From assembly GCA_945859605.1 (NCBI GenBank), contig OX243812.1, positions 50,429,283-50,493,282 of the forward strand: DNA of 64,000 nucleotides. Direction: 5' to 3'. Below are positions 1 through 53,687 of this stretch, piece by piece; the first letter of the stretch is position 1, and each line of letters opens with the position of its first letter. The notes below the pieces were generated by a model. The model was given only the letters and a program-made list of their open reading frames with translations. It did not search any database and was not told where the DNA came from. Source of the DNA: Lumbricus rubellus (taxonomy: Eukaryota; Annelida; Clitellata; Crassiclitellata; Lumbricidae). The translations under genes were made by a program, and so were the position numbers.

Positions 1-24
1 GTAACAGAAGAAGTGATTGTGCTG

Positions 25-88
25 ACGACGACGACGAAGAAGAAGAAGACGACGACGACAAAGAGGAGGAGGAGGGGAAGAAGAAGAA

Positions 89-120
<32 letters not shown>

Positions 121-190
121 AGAATAAGAAGAAGAGGAGGAAGAAGAAATGTCCTGAGCGAATTATTGACCAAACGAGTTGCCGAAGCAT
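25..190. repeat. Purine-rich GAA/GGA trinucleotide tract
   Basis: About 165 bases almost without pyrimidines on the + strand, made of GAA, GAG and GAC triplets. The encoded Arg/Lys/Thr-rich frame is a by-product of the repeat and no gene is proposed. Confidence 0.85.
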
Positions 191-1190
191 CATAAGGGGA
201 TGCTGGACCGTGGACGACGATAAAATCGATGCCATCTTAAGAGGAGGATGCGGCTGCGCAACCAGCAGCAGCAGCCGCTGTGGGACATGGCACGTAGGGT
301 TCAACGTCTAGTCCGGTAGTCCCGTTGGCAATTTTTTCAGTCTGAAAGGAAGATTTGCCTAAGGCTGATCATCTCTCGCCCGACCTCCAGTGATCCAGCG
401 CATGCGCTCCATCTGGTGATAATTGGCCTTGGAAAATGTGATATTGCTGACGCTTAGAAAAAGCGACCTGTAAAAGAAGATGTCGAGCTGATGAGAAAAA
501 CTATTCTGACAGCCATGAAATGGGTTAATAAGATATTTTCGAGATAGACAAAGTGAGAAAAAGCAGCAGTAGGAAATAGGAATGAGGTGAATAACAAGAA
601 CTGCTGACAATTATGAACAAATCTAATGAGTCTAATGACAGAGGAAAGACTTCTTTAACCCGTGCTTCTGACAATTGGAAAGATGGTCATATATTATGAC
701 AAAAACTCTTTGGTAGGTAAGGTCATATCTGATCCTGTCAAGATTTCAGTTGTCATTAGAGGCTCAATATAGGTCCCTTCTGTCACGTTCTGTGGATATT
801 GTTCTATATAAACTTGCACAGAAAACATTTTTGTATTGAGACGAATACACAACCATACATGTATATCTCTGGCATTTAATTAAGAGAGGAAAGGCAAAGA
901 AACTAATCTTAAGAATATGACTCAAATGTTATTCATTTCAATCAACCAACTAACCAAACTTTATTGTGCACCAATCATGAAAGCAGCACATTTTGAATCA
1001 GTTTAGTAGTCGGTGACAATGGGAAACCCAAACATATTGTCCCGCTAACAGGGTCACCTAAATGCATAATTGAGTTTCAGACCAACGGGGTAGTAAGTAA
1101 ATATCATGTTTAACATGAGTCAGCAAAAACCAAATTAATAACACAGCCGTACCTAATACATGTAACTGTAATAAGCACATTGTATAGTGA
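191..1190. other. Non-coding DNA, nothing recognised
   Basis: AT-rich sequence with no exon-like frame bounded by splice sites and no clear repeat. It is presumably intron of the receptor phosphatase gene, upstream of its first visible exon. No Ig domain or earlier FN3 exon was seen between 1 and 4740, so these must lie further upstream. Confidence 0.5.
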
Positions 1191-1194
1191 ACTT

Positions 1195-1315
1195 ACAACA
1201 CACACAATGCACAGTGAACTAAAAACAAGCAATACATATTGAACTAAAAACAAACACAATACATAGTGAGCTAAAAATGAACACAATACATATTGAACTA
1301 AAAACAATATTATCA
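1195..1315. repeat. Short tandem repeat, about 27-bp unit
   Basis: Four or so imperfect units built on ACACAATACATA followed by TTGAACTAAAAACA. Confidence 0.7.
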
Positions 1316-1479
1316 GTGTTTTTCAGTTGCTTGGATATGCGATGAATAAACTGTAGAGCATGTTTTCAAGATCGTCTCTCTGCTGTGAAACCCAGTGGGG
1401 CAAATGACATATCTCTGCTCTAAATTCTTCTGACACAATCGATCAGTTGGGCTGACACCAGCTAAAAGATCCCACTGAC

Positions 1480-1960
1480 ATCTTTGTATAAATCTCCTTT
1501 ACCATTTAACCATAACCATAAACTCTCCAGGCTGGCATTGGCTAGATTTCCCACTGGCATGTGCTATGAACCTCATCGGCATCTGCAATCAAACTGCTTA
1601 GCAGTAGCTTTAAATCTCCTTAGCATGAGCTATAAATCCCACGAATCTCACTGGAATTTTACTGCCAGACACCTTGGCATTGCTTTATAACTCATTGGCA
1701 GTAGCTGCTGCTATTTCCACTGGCAATTGCTACCATTCTCACTGGTATTTGCTGCTAATTACACTAGCATTTACTACAGTATTTATCTCACTGCTATTTG
1801 CTATAAATCTCTTTGGCATTAGCTATAAATCTCCTGAGCATTTGTTGTAAATCTCCTTGTCATCCACTGCCAGCTTAACAGACAGCAGCGATAAATCTAA
1901 CTTGCATCATAAATACTTCTCCCAGGCATTTATGATAAATTTTCGATGGCATTTATTATT
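1480..1960. repeat. Degenerate minisatellite
   Basis: A series of imperfect units of roughly 26-32 bp that recur around TGGCATT, GCTATAAATCTC and CACTGGCA. The units are too diverged for a single clean period. Confidence 0.6.
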
Positions 1961-3039
1961 TAGCATGCTTAGTTTATTAAAGTGCCTTTGATTCGTCGAG
2001 TGATGCTTTTAGAAACGCTGAAAGAAGTGCAGTTACAATGTTGTAGGCACTTTGGCACAATTAGCAGAATTTAGTGATCATATCATCACCACTTTGCTGT
2101 CATCGGATGTTATTTTGCCAGCGTTCTGTTTGACGTTGTTTTAAAAATCGCTAGAGTTTGGAACTTCTTTTCGAAAGGCAATATACAAATTAGTGATTGC
2201 CACTTTATCTGCCAACGTCATATTTTATTTGTGAAGTTTTAAATATTTCATTTATGCACAGAGGCGCTATTGACTTAATAATAATCACGGATTTGAGATT
2301 GCACTTTAATTGAATTTTAGGTGGATGGGCAGGATTGTAATCTCGGGTGTACAGCATGTACTCACCTCACATATATTTGTGTGTGTGTAGAATACGAGAA
2401 AATGACCTGCAGATAGGCCCAGGTGAACCCCCCCAGTATTTTTTAGAGCCCCTTAGTAAACTCTGTTTTTCAGACCTCAATTCCAAGTTTGTCATAGGCC
2501 AAACTCCCCCTGGCCCCAGTTATTTTTCCACAATTCTCACACTGGATAGGCCTAGCGTGTACTCACCTCTAATTTTGCCAGTACAGCCTGGTTTTGAGCG
2601 TATATGACCATTGACCAGTACCAAGGGGAAAAATTTGCCATTACAATAAATGTTCAAGGAGTGTGACAGTGTGCTGTACAAGGCCCAGATTTTGTCCGCA
2701 TTAATTTTTAATTAAATGTGGTGGTTAAAAGTTTATTTTCGGCCACAGCTGGGCCGGGAGCTCCTCTGAGTAGTTACGTTGATGGGACGTTATTATTATG
2801 ATATGGATTGATATTGGTTAATTAAATTTTGACCAAACAAATTTCTGTGCACATATGAAATATTTAAAAACTTGTTTGATGATTTTGACGGGTCATTGGC
2901 TGGTTGGAGTCTAATGTTAACAGATGAAACTGATTCGCAATTATCAGTTTATGGATTGAACTGGCTTAATTGATCAATTTATTATTATTATTGACCAATT
3001 GATCAATTAGCCAATTGGGTAGCTGATCAACTTATTGAT

Positions 3040-3425
3040 CAGTGTGTTAGTAATTAAGCAATTAAATAATTGATTGAGCAGTTTTTCTATTAATCAATAA
3101 GTTGATCAACTTATTGATCAGTGTGTTAGTAATTAAGCAATTAAATAATTGATTGAGCAGTTTTTCTATTGATCAATAAGTTGATCAACTTATTGATCAG
3201 TATGTTAGTAATTAAGCAATTAATTTATTGAGCAGTTTTTCTATTGATCAATAAGTTGATCAACTTATTGATCAGTATGTTAGTAATTAAGCAATTAATT
3301 TATTGAGCAGTTTTTCTATTGATCAATAAGTTGATCAACTTATTGATCAGTAATTCAGTATGTTAGTAATTAATTAAGCAATTAATTGATTGAGCACTTT
3401 TTATATTGATCAATAAGTTGATCTG
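3040..3425. repeat. Tandem repeat with a perfect palindrome in each unit
   Basis: About five units of 72-80 bp. Each contains a 30-bp perfect palindrome centred on AGTTGATCAACT and flanked by TTGATCAATA and its complement, followed by a spacer with TTAGTAATTAAGCAATTAA and a T run. The last unit is partial. AT-rich intronic sequence surrounds the array. Confidence 0.85.
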
Positions 3426-4405
3426 ATAATTTTTCATGTCAATTTGTATTGTATTGTTGATCAATTTAGTATAATATGTTTTTATGAGATTTTAATGTGT
3501 ACCTGATGTTATGTAAACTGGTTTCAGTTTTAAGGTCATCTTAAACTTTAAAAAACTCTCCTCCGTTTGTTGACTCCAACTTTCAGCTCAGCGTTAAAGC
3601 TAAACACATGATCACGTTATTTACTGATGTCATGCTTCACGAGTAATCATGAGTAATCATGAGTAATCATGTCTAATCATGATTCACGAATACACGTAAT
3701 TTGGATCTTAAATCTTACTCTACTTTTTTGTGATGATTATTTAATATCATGGATATATTCACTACAATGTAATGAAATTTATTTTTTCAAAGCTCATTTT
3801 AAAAACTATTGTTCGTTTAGTGGATAATTATTAATAATACAGCCACTGCATTACAATGTCTCCTCTGTACACCTCTCCTACTGATCAGTCTTTGGATTTT
3901 AAGTGATTTAATATTACTTACTTTATGTGTATAATTGTGCGTGGGTGTGTATGTATGTATGTATGCATGTACATGTATGTATGCGTATAGGTAAATGTAT
4001 ATATATATATATAATATATAACATAATATTTGTGCATATATATATGCATATAGAGTTTTATAAACGTTAACTTTGAAAAATTTGTGAATTTCGAAAGGAT
4101 TAACAGAGGACAATATGAATAGCGGATGACAGTAAATAAAAGTAATAATAGCAATGATGTTGATGTGATCATAGTGTTGGAGGTGTTACGACAATTCAGA
4201 TGTTGAACAAAACTTAACCTACTGGCCCCCAAGACTGACTCTGATTGGTCTGCACTGCAAAGCATTCTTTAGAAATTTTCAAATGCAATAAGAAATTTGC
4301 ATGTACCGTTGAACATGTTCACTATGCTCTTAGAAAGTTTATTGTTCACTATAAGATGAAAACTTGCCATGCATAGACTTGCCGTGTAAAATTCTGATTG
4401 TCTTC
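3426..4405. other. Intronic sequence, microsatellite only
   Basis: Contains ATCATGAGTA repeats near 3645-3680 and a TATG/TA microsatellite near 3945-4020. No exon or transposon was recognised. Confidence 0.5.
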
Positions 4406-4409
4406 CAAT

Positions 4410-4635
4410 AAGCTTCTTGTGGGGTGTAGTGGTGTACAGGTATGTTTGGTGCCCTGAAGCCGGAATGTTGCAGATTTGAATCCACCTCAAGCCGCAGCTA
4501 GGACCCTGAGCAAGTCCTTCACGTGCAATTGCTCTTGCACTTCAGCATGGAACTCTGACTCAGTATCTGCGCTGTAGCCAAGAGCGCCTCTGAGTAGAAT
4601 CTTGAAAGGGCGCTATAACAAATGCGAGAAATGAA
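4410..4635 (+). mobile_element. Diverged tRNA-derived SINE (family A)
   Basis: Same layout as the better copy at 30066-30300. It has a tRNA-like head with a B-box-like GATTTGAATCC, a body with CAAGTCCTTCACGTGCAATT, and a tail reading AGCGCCTCTGAGTAGA then GAAAGGGCGCTATAACAAATG. It is older than the other copies and ends about 105 bp before the first visible coding exon. Confidence 0.75.
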
Positions 4636-4740
4636 GAATGCATACATTTAGCTTCAGTACGCAATACAGAACTTGTAAAAGGCATTATCAGGTTTGAGTT
4701 GTACTGTATTATTATATTTTATTATTCTTTAATTTTACAG

Positions 4741-45171
<40,431 letters not shown>

Positions 45172-46975
45172 CGGAATCTACGACGATGACAGATTCGATC
45201 GATCGCTACTTCAATCGGATTTGTTGATTAATCGATCCGATCGATTCGTGGTTTTGAACCGTGATCGCTGTTCATACTTGGGTCCTGTGTAATATTCGTG
45301 TTTGTTGGAGTAGTTTACAAAATGGCGATTTTTGGAACAGTCTGGCGCTACATAAATTAACTCTTCAAGGTGGACTCCACCACGAGCCCCAACGTGGCCC
45401 CAGACGAATTTCCACTGCCCTAGGTCTCATCCGTTCGTACTTAGGTCTGATCTTTTCTACTTATTTTACCTTGATCGTACCGAGATTTAACACCATCAGT
45501 CAGGTCCATTATACGTAAGACTGCTGGTTTTTAACAGGATTGTTGTAATATAGGTTTGCGTGTTTTGGTCCGTTTTTTGTCTACTCGACGGCTGGTTTCG
45601 GCCTTCAGCCTGGAAACCGAGATGTAACTTGTTAAATACTAACTACTTCACGAAGCATGTTGCTCTGCATTGTTCTGGCTAAGACTTGAAATGCTGACGA
45701 TATTTTTTAAGAAGTCGTTTATCGTCATTTTGGTTAAAAATCGTGTTAAATTAGTTACTTATAATGTCCTATTTTTTGGAATTTGGATGTGCTTAGTGCT
45801 CAAATAGTTATTATTATTATTATTATTATTATTATTGATATTTTTATTTTGTTTAGCATTATTAAAAATTATGTTATTTATCGTAATATATATCGTAGTA
45901 ATTATTATTTTATTGTATATTGTATACATATGTGCACACCAGCTTGTAGTGTCCATTGAAGAAATCATTTTCCATAAGGAAATCTCAGTTAATTTTTAGA
46001 TGCTTGCATTTTATAAAATTATTATGTAAAAACATTAATCTAATTCTGACTAATCCTAAAGATTTTTTTAATAGTGCACCTTCAAGGTGAACTACTCAGA
46101 AGCACTCCCAGTCCAACCATGGCTGAATATGGCAGATTTTAAGTATACCTTGACTACACTTCCCATGTCTAAGCTAACCCTACCTCATTTTGGTCATTGG
46201 TGATGAAGCTTTTTTTTACCATTACCTAGGCAATTTTACCCTCCTAGGCTAATCTTTTTTAAATTGCCTTAGGTCATAATTATTGCATTACTTTGTCTTG
46301 CCACCTTATAGCCTTACCTTGTAACATTTAGTTACTTTACACAGTAAAAACATTTGGGTGCTTATTCAGTGATGTTTGGGTATTTATCCAGTAACTCTCT
46401 GACTTTGAACTTTGCCGTGGCTTGCCTTACTGTGCATGACCTTTTGTGGCCCTGGCATGTAACGTTAATCTGCCTCATGCATTGGTGCCTGCATTCCCCC
46501 CTTCCCCCCCCCCCCCCATTGGAAAATTGATGCCAATTTTTCGACTACTACTTTTTTGGTTTTAATTAATTTCTTTGCACTTATGATACTAATAATACAC
46601 AAAGTGAAACTGAGAAATTTGTATTTAGAAACTTCTACAGAAAACCCATGTCCTTAACTTTCAGCGTTTTTCAAGCTCTTGCAAAACATCTGACCAAGAC
46701 CTTTGTGTTGTGTCCCATCCTGCAAAGACATCTGCAGAATCTGCAGTGCAGATGCCCATGGCCTCATGTTTCTTACTCTCATTTAACTTGTGTCACCTTA
46801 TCTTGTAATGTAGGGTAACCTTACGTTCGTCTTGTAAATGTTTACGTTTAAAAGAACTGTGTAATCAGTGGTTAGAGAAATGATATTTGATGCTGCATAT
46901 GATGATGTTAACTTGTAGAAAACATTTTCCTTATTCTGTTTTTTTTAAATAAACGTTTATACCATCAAACTGGTA
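45172..46975 (+). other. Probable 3' untranslated region of the RPTP gene
   Basis: No further frame continues the protein. Includes a TTA microsatellite at 45807-45838 and a LINE-type tail fragment at about 46065-46135 (GTGCACCTTCAAGG, CAGAAGCACTCCC). The end is placed about 20 bp after the AATAAA at 46948. Confidence 0.6.
46948..46953 (+). terminator. Candidate polyadenylation signal AATAAA
   Basis: The first convincing AATAAA on the + strand after the RPTP stop, followed by a GT/T-rich stretch (TTGGTCTGCTGG) about 30 bp on. Only transcript data would confirm the site. Confidence 0.5.
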
Positions 46976-47154
46976 TTACGTTGGTCTGCTGGCTTCTAAC
47001 GTTGTTGGAATATGTGGGTAAAGAGTAAGCTGCACAGCTGCAGTGGAAAGGCTACAAAGAAGATTATAATAAGGAATTTGGAATGAGCTGATGGTTGCAG
47101 ACTTGAAGATTAATGAAGATGAGAAAGCTCAGTCATGAATAAGTTGGTCCTCTA

Positions 47155-47282
47155 CTCATGAATGAATGAATGAATGAATGAATGAATGAATGAATGAATG
47201 AATGAATGAATGAATGAATGAATGAATGAATATATGAATGAACGAATGAATGAATCACTGACTGGTTGATCGATTGATTAAC

Positions 47283-47342
<60 letters not shown>
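47155..47342. repeat. GAAT and GATT tetranucleotide arrays
   Basis: (GAAT)n at about 47157-47255, then (GATT)n at about 47282-47341. Confidence 0.97.
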
Positions 47343-47343
<1 letters not shown>

Positions 47344-49918
47344 ATTACCATACATGACTCGTGGGATGAGTGCTTATGAAGTTATGACTTCATAATATTG
47401 AAACTGAGACATATCCGTAAAAACGTTCTTAACCTGCATGACGCTTGAACTTTTGATGTGTTCTACCTGTGCCACATTAGGCATATGTAGGCCTATACTT
47501 CCTGGGTAACATTTAGTATTATTGCCATCGATTTTAAATATGCCATCGTATACAATATCAAAGAGTCGATCAGCTCTATAATTATTTGTGTCGCATGCTA
47601 TAGGCCTATAGCTGGCATTGTTTCTAGGATCGCAAGGGAAGCCATCCAATCAAAATAACATCTGTTCATTTGAAAAAAAAGCATTGCAGCGTACGTGGCC
47701 TATTATGATACTATGCATGCGCACATGTTATGTATAGTTGTATACGGCTAGGCCTACACCACGTATATTGACATATGAAACATGAAGTTCAAGGCCGCGC
47801 AACTCTCATCATCCTCGAACATTCCTCATACTACCCTTCTCCTCCCTGTTGATGTTTTTCTCGCGATGACATCGCCACCCCCACACACCACTCAGTCAAC
47901 AAAGACTGCGTGGGGGTAGGATGGGTGGGGGAGGTGTGGTGACGATGTAGGCCTACGTGGGACCTGTTCAGTGTTCACTACCGACTGTTTTTGCATCGTG
48001 CTCCACGTAGGCCTGAAAACGGTGGGTCCTGCCCCCTTGATAAGCCTATGTTATAACGTTACATGTTGCAAGGGACCCATGCACGTTTGAAGTCGGTCAG
48101 TAACCACCTTAATCCACATCAACTTCCACTGATTATCGGAAATGTAGAAGAAGCTTTTTCATCTGGCCTCTAGTCCTCGAGAAAGCCGTTCCGCTGTCTC
48201 GAGTTGTGCTCGCAAATTAATGCGTTATTATAGGCCTATAATAATTCCAATACATTATTTACACAGTGCGAGAATTGTGGGGATTGGCCTATGATTTACT
48301 TGGAATTGGGGTGTGAAAAACAGACTTTACTATAGTTAGGGCTCTATAAGAAAAACTGGGGGTAGAAATCCCAATGCCCCGGCAATTCTCACCCTGGGTT
48401 TATGTAAAATGATTTGCTGCCCGTGGAAGGCGTTTAGCCGTAGAAGCAAAGGGAAAGGACGTCAACTTGTGGGCAGATAGGCCTACGAGATTAACTGCAC
48501 ACAGTATAGGCTATACCGAGTGTAGGCCTACACTCCATCACTGCTCACACTGTGATGACAGTGCCAGTCCCAAGCCTGGATGAAGGAGGATGGTGACGCT
48601 AACGATCTTTGCTACCATACGTAGGCCTACATAGGCCTACGATAGGCCGCCTATCGTTAAACTGAAACTACTATTTTACTACTATAGGCCTACTAATACT
48701 ATAACCTATAGGCCTATCCGAGTGTAGGCCGGCATGGTACGAACACCTGAAGGGCAAGTTTCCAAGACAAGGAAGAATGAAAAAACAGGTGTCGAAGGAA
48801 GAAATGGGAAAAAGGGAGAGATTAAAATTAATGGAATTCGATAACTCTAAAGTTTCAGTGGCTTCGGCTTTTTTAAACCTAGGCACAGAGGTTACGAAGG
48901 CGGGTGCATGACCAGACTGCCGTCTGAAAACAAGGTTGAAAAAACTGCGACACACCGCACAGGTCGAAGTTCAGAACAATTAATATTCACCCCACTCCTC
49001 TCCCACCTCTGAATTCCATTGTAAGGCGACTGATGTTTAGACACAATTTCTCGGTAACCCAAGGCCGCAACCATGATTTGGAGGGTTGTTTACTCGACCG
49101 TGAGCAAGTCCACACGCAACCGAATCAGCTGACAATTATTGGGTTTGGAGAAGTGTCGTGATCTCTCACATGCAGCGAGTTCTGGACGGCCAACACATAT
49201 ATACACACTGTATTTCTTACACATGTGCTGGTAAAATGTATTATTTATGTTTACATTTTGCATTTGGGGAAGGGGAGTATTAAAACATCAAAAACACCTT
49301 CATAGCTACGGCCTTGCGATAGCCTAGGTCTGTATACTAATCCTTGACGAGCTAAAACTTAATTGGGTCAGTCGACTAGCTGTCTTGCTCTTACTGCGCA
49401 ATTGCAGTGGATCTATGAGAATCGTAGGGAGGGGGAAGAATTAATAACTGAGGGGAGGATCAGACATGTGAGTTGGGATGTGCAATGAATTAAGACGTTA
49501 CTATAATAATGGGGTCCTAAGAGAGACTAAAGGCAATTATTCTCACACTGTGTAATTGGCGACCTGGTGGGTGAAATTGGAGAGGACAGTGGGTCATAAA
49601 ACTTTGGTCTGCATGCTTAATCCTGCGGTGATCGTTTTTTAAACCCAGATCGTAATTTTTTAAACCAAGATTGGTTTTTTAAACGCAGAGGTGCAGTCAT
49701 GTGTTCAGCATGAACAACGAATATCTCTGTTGTGTAGACTGTGATCGGACACACGTAGGCCTAGGCTACTTGATCTTGTTCTTACCGCGTATCGGCATAC
49801 ACTAGTTGGCGAACCGAGGCTTTGAAAATAGGGGTGGACGCATTGTCTTCGTCGCCTCGTCTCCAAAACTAAGTAACGGGTACGCCTCCTCCGTCCAACA
49901 GGTTAGAATTGCCAACCC
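47343..49918. other. Intergenic region rich in TAGGCCTA
   Basis: No gene was recognised. The palindrome TAGGCCTA, or a one-base variant, occurs many times, whereas it is rare before 47 kb. A short block at about 48555-48605 (GCCAGTCCCAAGCCTGGAT) is the complement of one at about 31495-31540. Confidence 0.6.
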
Positions 49919-50235
49919 CAGGGCCGGATTAAGCAATGTGGGGGCCCTGTTTGGGAAATTTTTGCGGATGAAAATTTCTCGGAAAAATCATACCATTTTT
50001 TTATCGGCCAAAATGTTGATGACCTTTTTTTTCTTTTTATTCGTCTGGCCAAAATTTTCGGAAAAATCATACCATTTCGTCCGCGAAAAAAGTTGATGAC
50101 CTTTTTTAGTCATCTGGCAAAAAAATTCGAGAAATTAGTCGTTTCGTCGAAATTTGTGGAGGCCCCCCATAAGTGTGGAAAGGGTGGGGGCCTCTGTTCG
50201 GCCGAACATGTTGAACATGTCTTAATCCGGCCCTG
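49919..50235. mobile_element. hAT-like MITE, copy 1
   Basis: Starts CAGGGCCGGATTAAG and ends CTTAATCCGGCCCTG, with identical flanks GCCAACCC at 49911-49918 and 50236-50243. The interior has GATGACCTTTTTT modules, and GTTCGGCCGAACATGTTGAA near the right end. Confidence 0.96.
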
Positions 50236-50319
50236 GCCAACCCTAATATTCTGTCACTGAACAGGTAGTGTTTCATCTAGCCCAGCTTTGCAGTGGGCGA
50301 GGGGGACGCTTTGCTCCTT

Positions 50320-50940
50320 AACCTCCTCCTTCTCCTCCTCCTCCTACTCTTCCTCCTCCTCCTCCTCCTCCTCCTCCTCTATCTCCTCCTCAAACTCCTC
50401 CTCTTCCTCCTCCTCCTCCTCCTCCTTCTTTTCCTCTTCCTCCTTCTCCTCCTCCTTCTCCTCCTCCTCCTCTTCCTCCTCCTCCTTCTTCGTCTTTTCC
50501 TCTTCTTCTTCCTCCTCCTCCTCCTCCTCCTCCTCCTCCTCCTCCTCATCCTCCACCTTCTCCTCCTCTTCCTCCTTCTCCTTCTTCTTCTTCTTCTTCT
50601 CCTCCTCCTCCTCCTCCTCCGCCTTCTCCTCCTGCTCCCCCACCTCCACCTTCTCCTCTTCCTCCTTCTTCTTCTCCTCCTACACCTCCTCCTGCTCCAC
50701 CAGCTTATCCTCCTCCTCCTCCTCCTCCTCCTCCTCCTCCTTCTTCTTCTTCTTCTTCTTCTTCTTCTTCTCCTCCTCCTCATCCACCTCCTTCTACTCC
50801 TCCTCCTCCTCTTCCTCCTTCTCTTCCTCCTTCTCCTTCTTCTTCTTCTTCTTCTTCTTCTTCTTCTCTTTCTCCTCCTCCTCCTCCCCCTCTTCCTCTT
50901 CTTCCTCCTCATCCACCCCTCCTCTCCACCTCCTCCAATT
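50320..50940. repeat. 620-bp pyrimidine-only tract (CTC/CTT)
   Basis: TCCTCC and TTCTTC triplets with very few purines on the + strand. Long poly-Ser and poly-Leu frames, and Arg or Glu frames on the other strand, are by-products. Confidence 0.97.
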
Positions 50941-51003
50941 TCTTTTAGTTCCAATGATTTACATTAAAGAAGATCAACCGTTAAAGTTGTCAACTACAGA
51001 AGA

Positions 51004-51006
<3 letters not shown>

Positions 51007-51062
<56 letters not shown>
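51007..51062. repeat. GT dinucleotide microsatellite
   Basis: About 27 GT repeats. Confidence 0.98.
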
Positions 51063-51064
<2 letters not shown>

Positions 51065-52795
51065 CTGCTCAGAGAGCAGTGTGTGGTCTCAGGTGCTCCA
51101 GAAACGTCGAGCTGATTTTGGCCTGGAGATAATTCTTGGTCTGGAACTGTGTCGCATCACAACTAGAAGTCTGCTGCAGGGCAGGCGGCTGGTGGCACTT
51201 GACTCTGACAGCAGCTGGGTCAATACTTTTGCCCCCCTCCACCCTCTCTTTGAAAAATCACCCTCTTCGTCGTGTTCTCTGGGTCTGCTCCCTTGGGCCT
51301 ACGTGAGTCTCCGACATTCGTCAGACCACGTGGTGATGATGGCCTTATGTCGGACAGCCAGTCACTGACGCCTTGAACTTTACATTTCTTAAACGTGTGT
51401 TGCCGTAGAGCCATCGTGTACGTAGCACAATCGAACTGTTCTGAGATGATTGGGAGCTCAACGCTGGGCGAAAAAGTGTATGGTTCGAGTTTCCTCTTGA
51501 CATGGTTGCTGTTTAACAATTCCTTGACAAACAAATGCTGAGCGCCATCGAATGATAGTTACTAATAATAAATTAATAATCTAAATAGCTATTCCAAATA
51601 TCGACTAACTCAACGCAAATTCTTATGACAGTCTTGTCGGATATTTAAAATTCTTACTCGAACTAAGTCTGTCGCTGCATCACAAAGCAAATACGGAGTC
51701 ATATCTTACTTACTTAAAGACTTCAGTCATTTATGGTATCTACTTTCACTGGTGCGGTCGTAAATGGTCTGTCTGGCACTTTGTTTTAACTTATAAACAC
51801 ATGCACCTATAAAGAAAAGCATCTTAACCGTCATTGTTTCTATCCCTGAGACCACAACAGTTGTGTCAAGGGATTTTCCCGATCTACCCTGCAGGCGACT
51901 GTCAAGTTCTTGCCTTCTTGGATAATAGACCTATTATTTATTACCAATGCAGGCTACAGAGACGTTTCGCAAACCGAAATAACGGACGCACAGAGACACA
52001 GAGAGACAGACGGACGGATCGCTCCACGTCAAAGTCAGTCGTTTGATGACTAGCAGGTTTTTATCTAACAGGACCATGTTTAAAAAAACAACAGCCGCAT
52101 GTAACAGGAGCATGTACATGTAACTGGATCGGACTCATCATCGGAGCAGACGATCGACTTCACAACTTAGTTTACAACGAAGTTTATCGGATTTTTAACC
52201 AGCATTTACATGCACAGGAACAGCACAGCCTACACAGGCAGCGCGCGCCGGCTTTCAATCGAACAAGTCTGGCTTTGAAAATAAAACAGACTTCTATCCG
52301 ACTATGCCAAGATTTCGATAATTTTCCAGAATGATATGTTTTCAAATAATTATGTGATTGACAATCTTTTGCTTAGGCCTGTAACTGCAGTTTTCACTGT
52401 TGAATGCATTATTCAAGGGTTTCGTGCGTCATTCAGTAGACCTAGGCCTAGTGGCTAGTTCTGAACCTTCAAGCGTTTCCAGCGGTATTAGAAAGAACCC
52501 ATAGGCCCCTATAATAGGCCTATGGGTTCTGAGAGGTCTCATGCAAGGAGTCAAGGACTCTATAATTACCGAACAGATCACTCGTGAAAATTTTGTGTTA
52601 ACTCATTCCACATCATAGGCCTACTGATAAGTCACCTTCATATGGGAGTGTGCACTTGTTTCCGTGTATGTGACGTACTGCACTAACTAAGTCTTTATCC
52701 TACTAAGCCCTACTTTCCTAACTCACTTTTGTTTTGTATAGGCTATATTATGCTAGTTAAGAATTTATTGTTCATGAAGCTGCTTTATTTTCCAG
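51063..52795. other. Intergenic, nothing recognised
   Basis: No frame with family resemblance. Scattered TAGGCCTA motifs near 52440 and 52500-52530. Confidence 0.4.
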
Positions 52796-52829
52796 TCGAC
52801 TGGCCGCGCTGCATTTTCTAATCCAATTC

Positions 52830-52870
52830 TCTCGTCGTCGTCATCATCGTCGTCGTCGTCATCATCAACG
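52830..52870. repeat. CGT/CAT trinucleotide microsatellite
   Basis: CGTCGTCATCATCGTCGTC. Confidence 0.9.
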
Positions 52871-53204
52871 TCATGTAGGCCGTCAGCTTTGTTATCACCG
52901 TTGCCTTTGGTAGAGTCCGCCATTACGCTGCCATAACGTTGTCTGCGGTGCAGTGGGTCAAAAGGCAGATCAGAACGAGGTCGAAACTTCAGGTCAGAAG
53001 TCTTAATGGCAGTTAATGCCTCGCTCAACTCTTCCCCAACCCACCCACCCATCCATCCCCACCCACCAATCCTTCCTCAGTCATCTTCACTCTCCGATAC
53101 AGAGACCGCCTACTTCAACCGCAAAAGTCGTCTTTAAGATGGGAGTCATGAGACACGATCACCCCCCCCCCCCCCCGTGCACCTCCGTCATCTTGCAATG
53201 GCAT

Positions 53205-53325
53205 CCTCATCAGCAGCAGCAGCAACAGCAACAACAGTAGCAGAAGTAGCAGCAGCGGAGGTGACAAGAACATTAGCATACATAGCAATGGCAGCGGCAG
53301 TAGCAGTAGCAGAATATCTGCTACA
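53205..53325. repeat. CAG/CAA/TAG trinucleotide repeat
   Basis: CAGCAGCAGCAACAGCAAC and related triplets, after a C run at 53162-53176. Confidence 0.85.
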
Positions 53326-53687
53326 GCAGAAGATTAAACTGCAGCATTAAATTCATCGCTGTAGCCTAGATGATCAGAAAGACTGGTTTTCAAATTAAAA
53401 CAACATGGCAATAATTTGCCCTTTTATAACCAATAAAATCAATTAGGCTACTTTGCATTGATTGTTAAATAGGCGAATTTCCATCGTCTTTAAACGCCGA
53501 CATGGTAAGCGGCAATTTACAGGTGCGATATTATGTTCAGGGAATTACTCTTCAGTGAACGATAGGCTTAGTCTGAACAATTATTTTGGAAAGAACTATG
53601 TTTGAAGAGACAGAGCACGGTTATACGTTTAATGGCACTTGTTCTTGGGTAGAAATAAAGGCAGAAGATTTATCATTTTCATGACGG

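Noticed and set aside
48671..48955. 94-residue minus-strand frame
   Set aside because: No recognisable family, biased codons or neighbouring exons; probably chance.
50288..51115. 275-residue poly-Ser and related poly-Leu, Glu and Arg frames
   Set aside because: Direct translation of the CTC/CTT tract in all frames; no start context, no domain.
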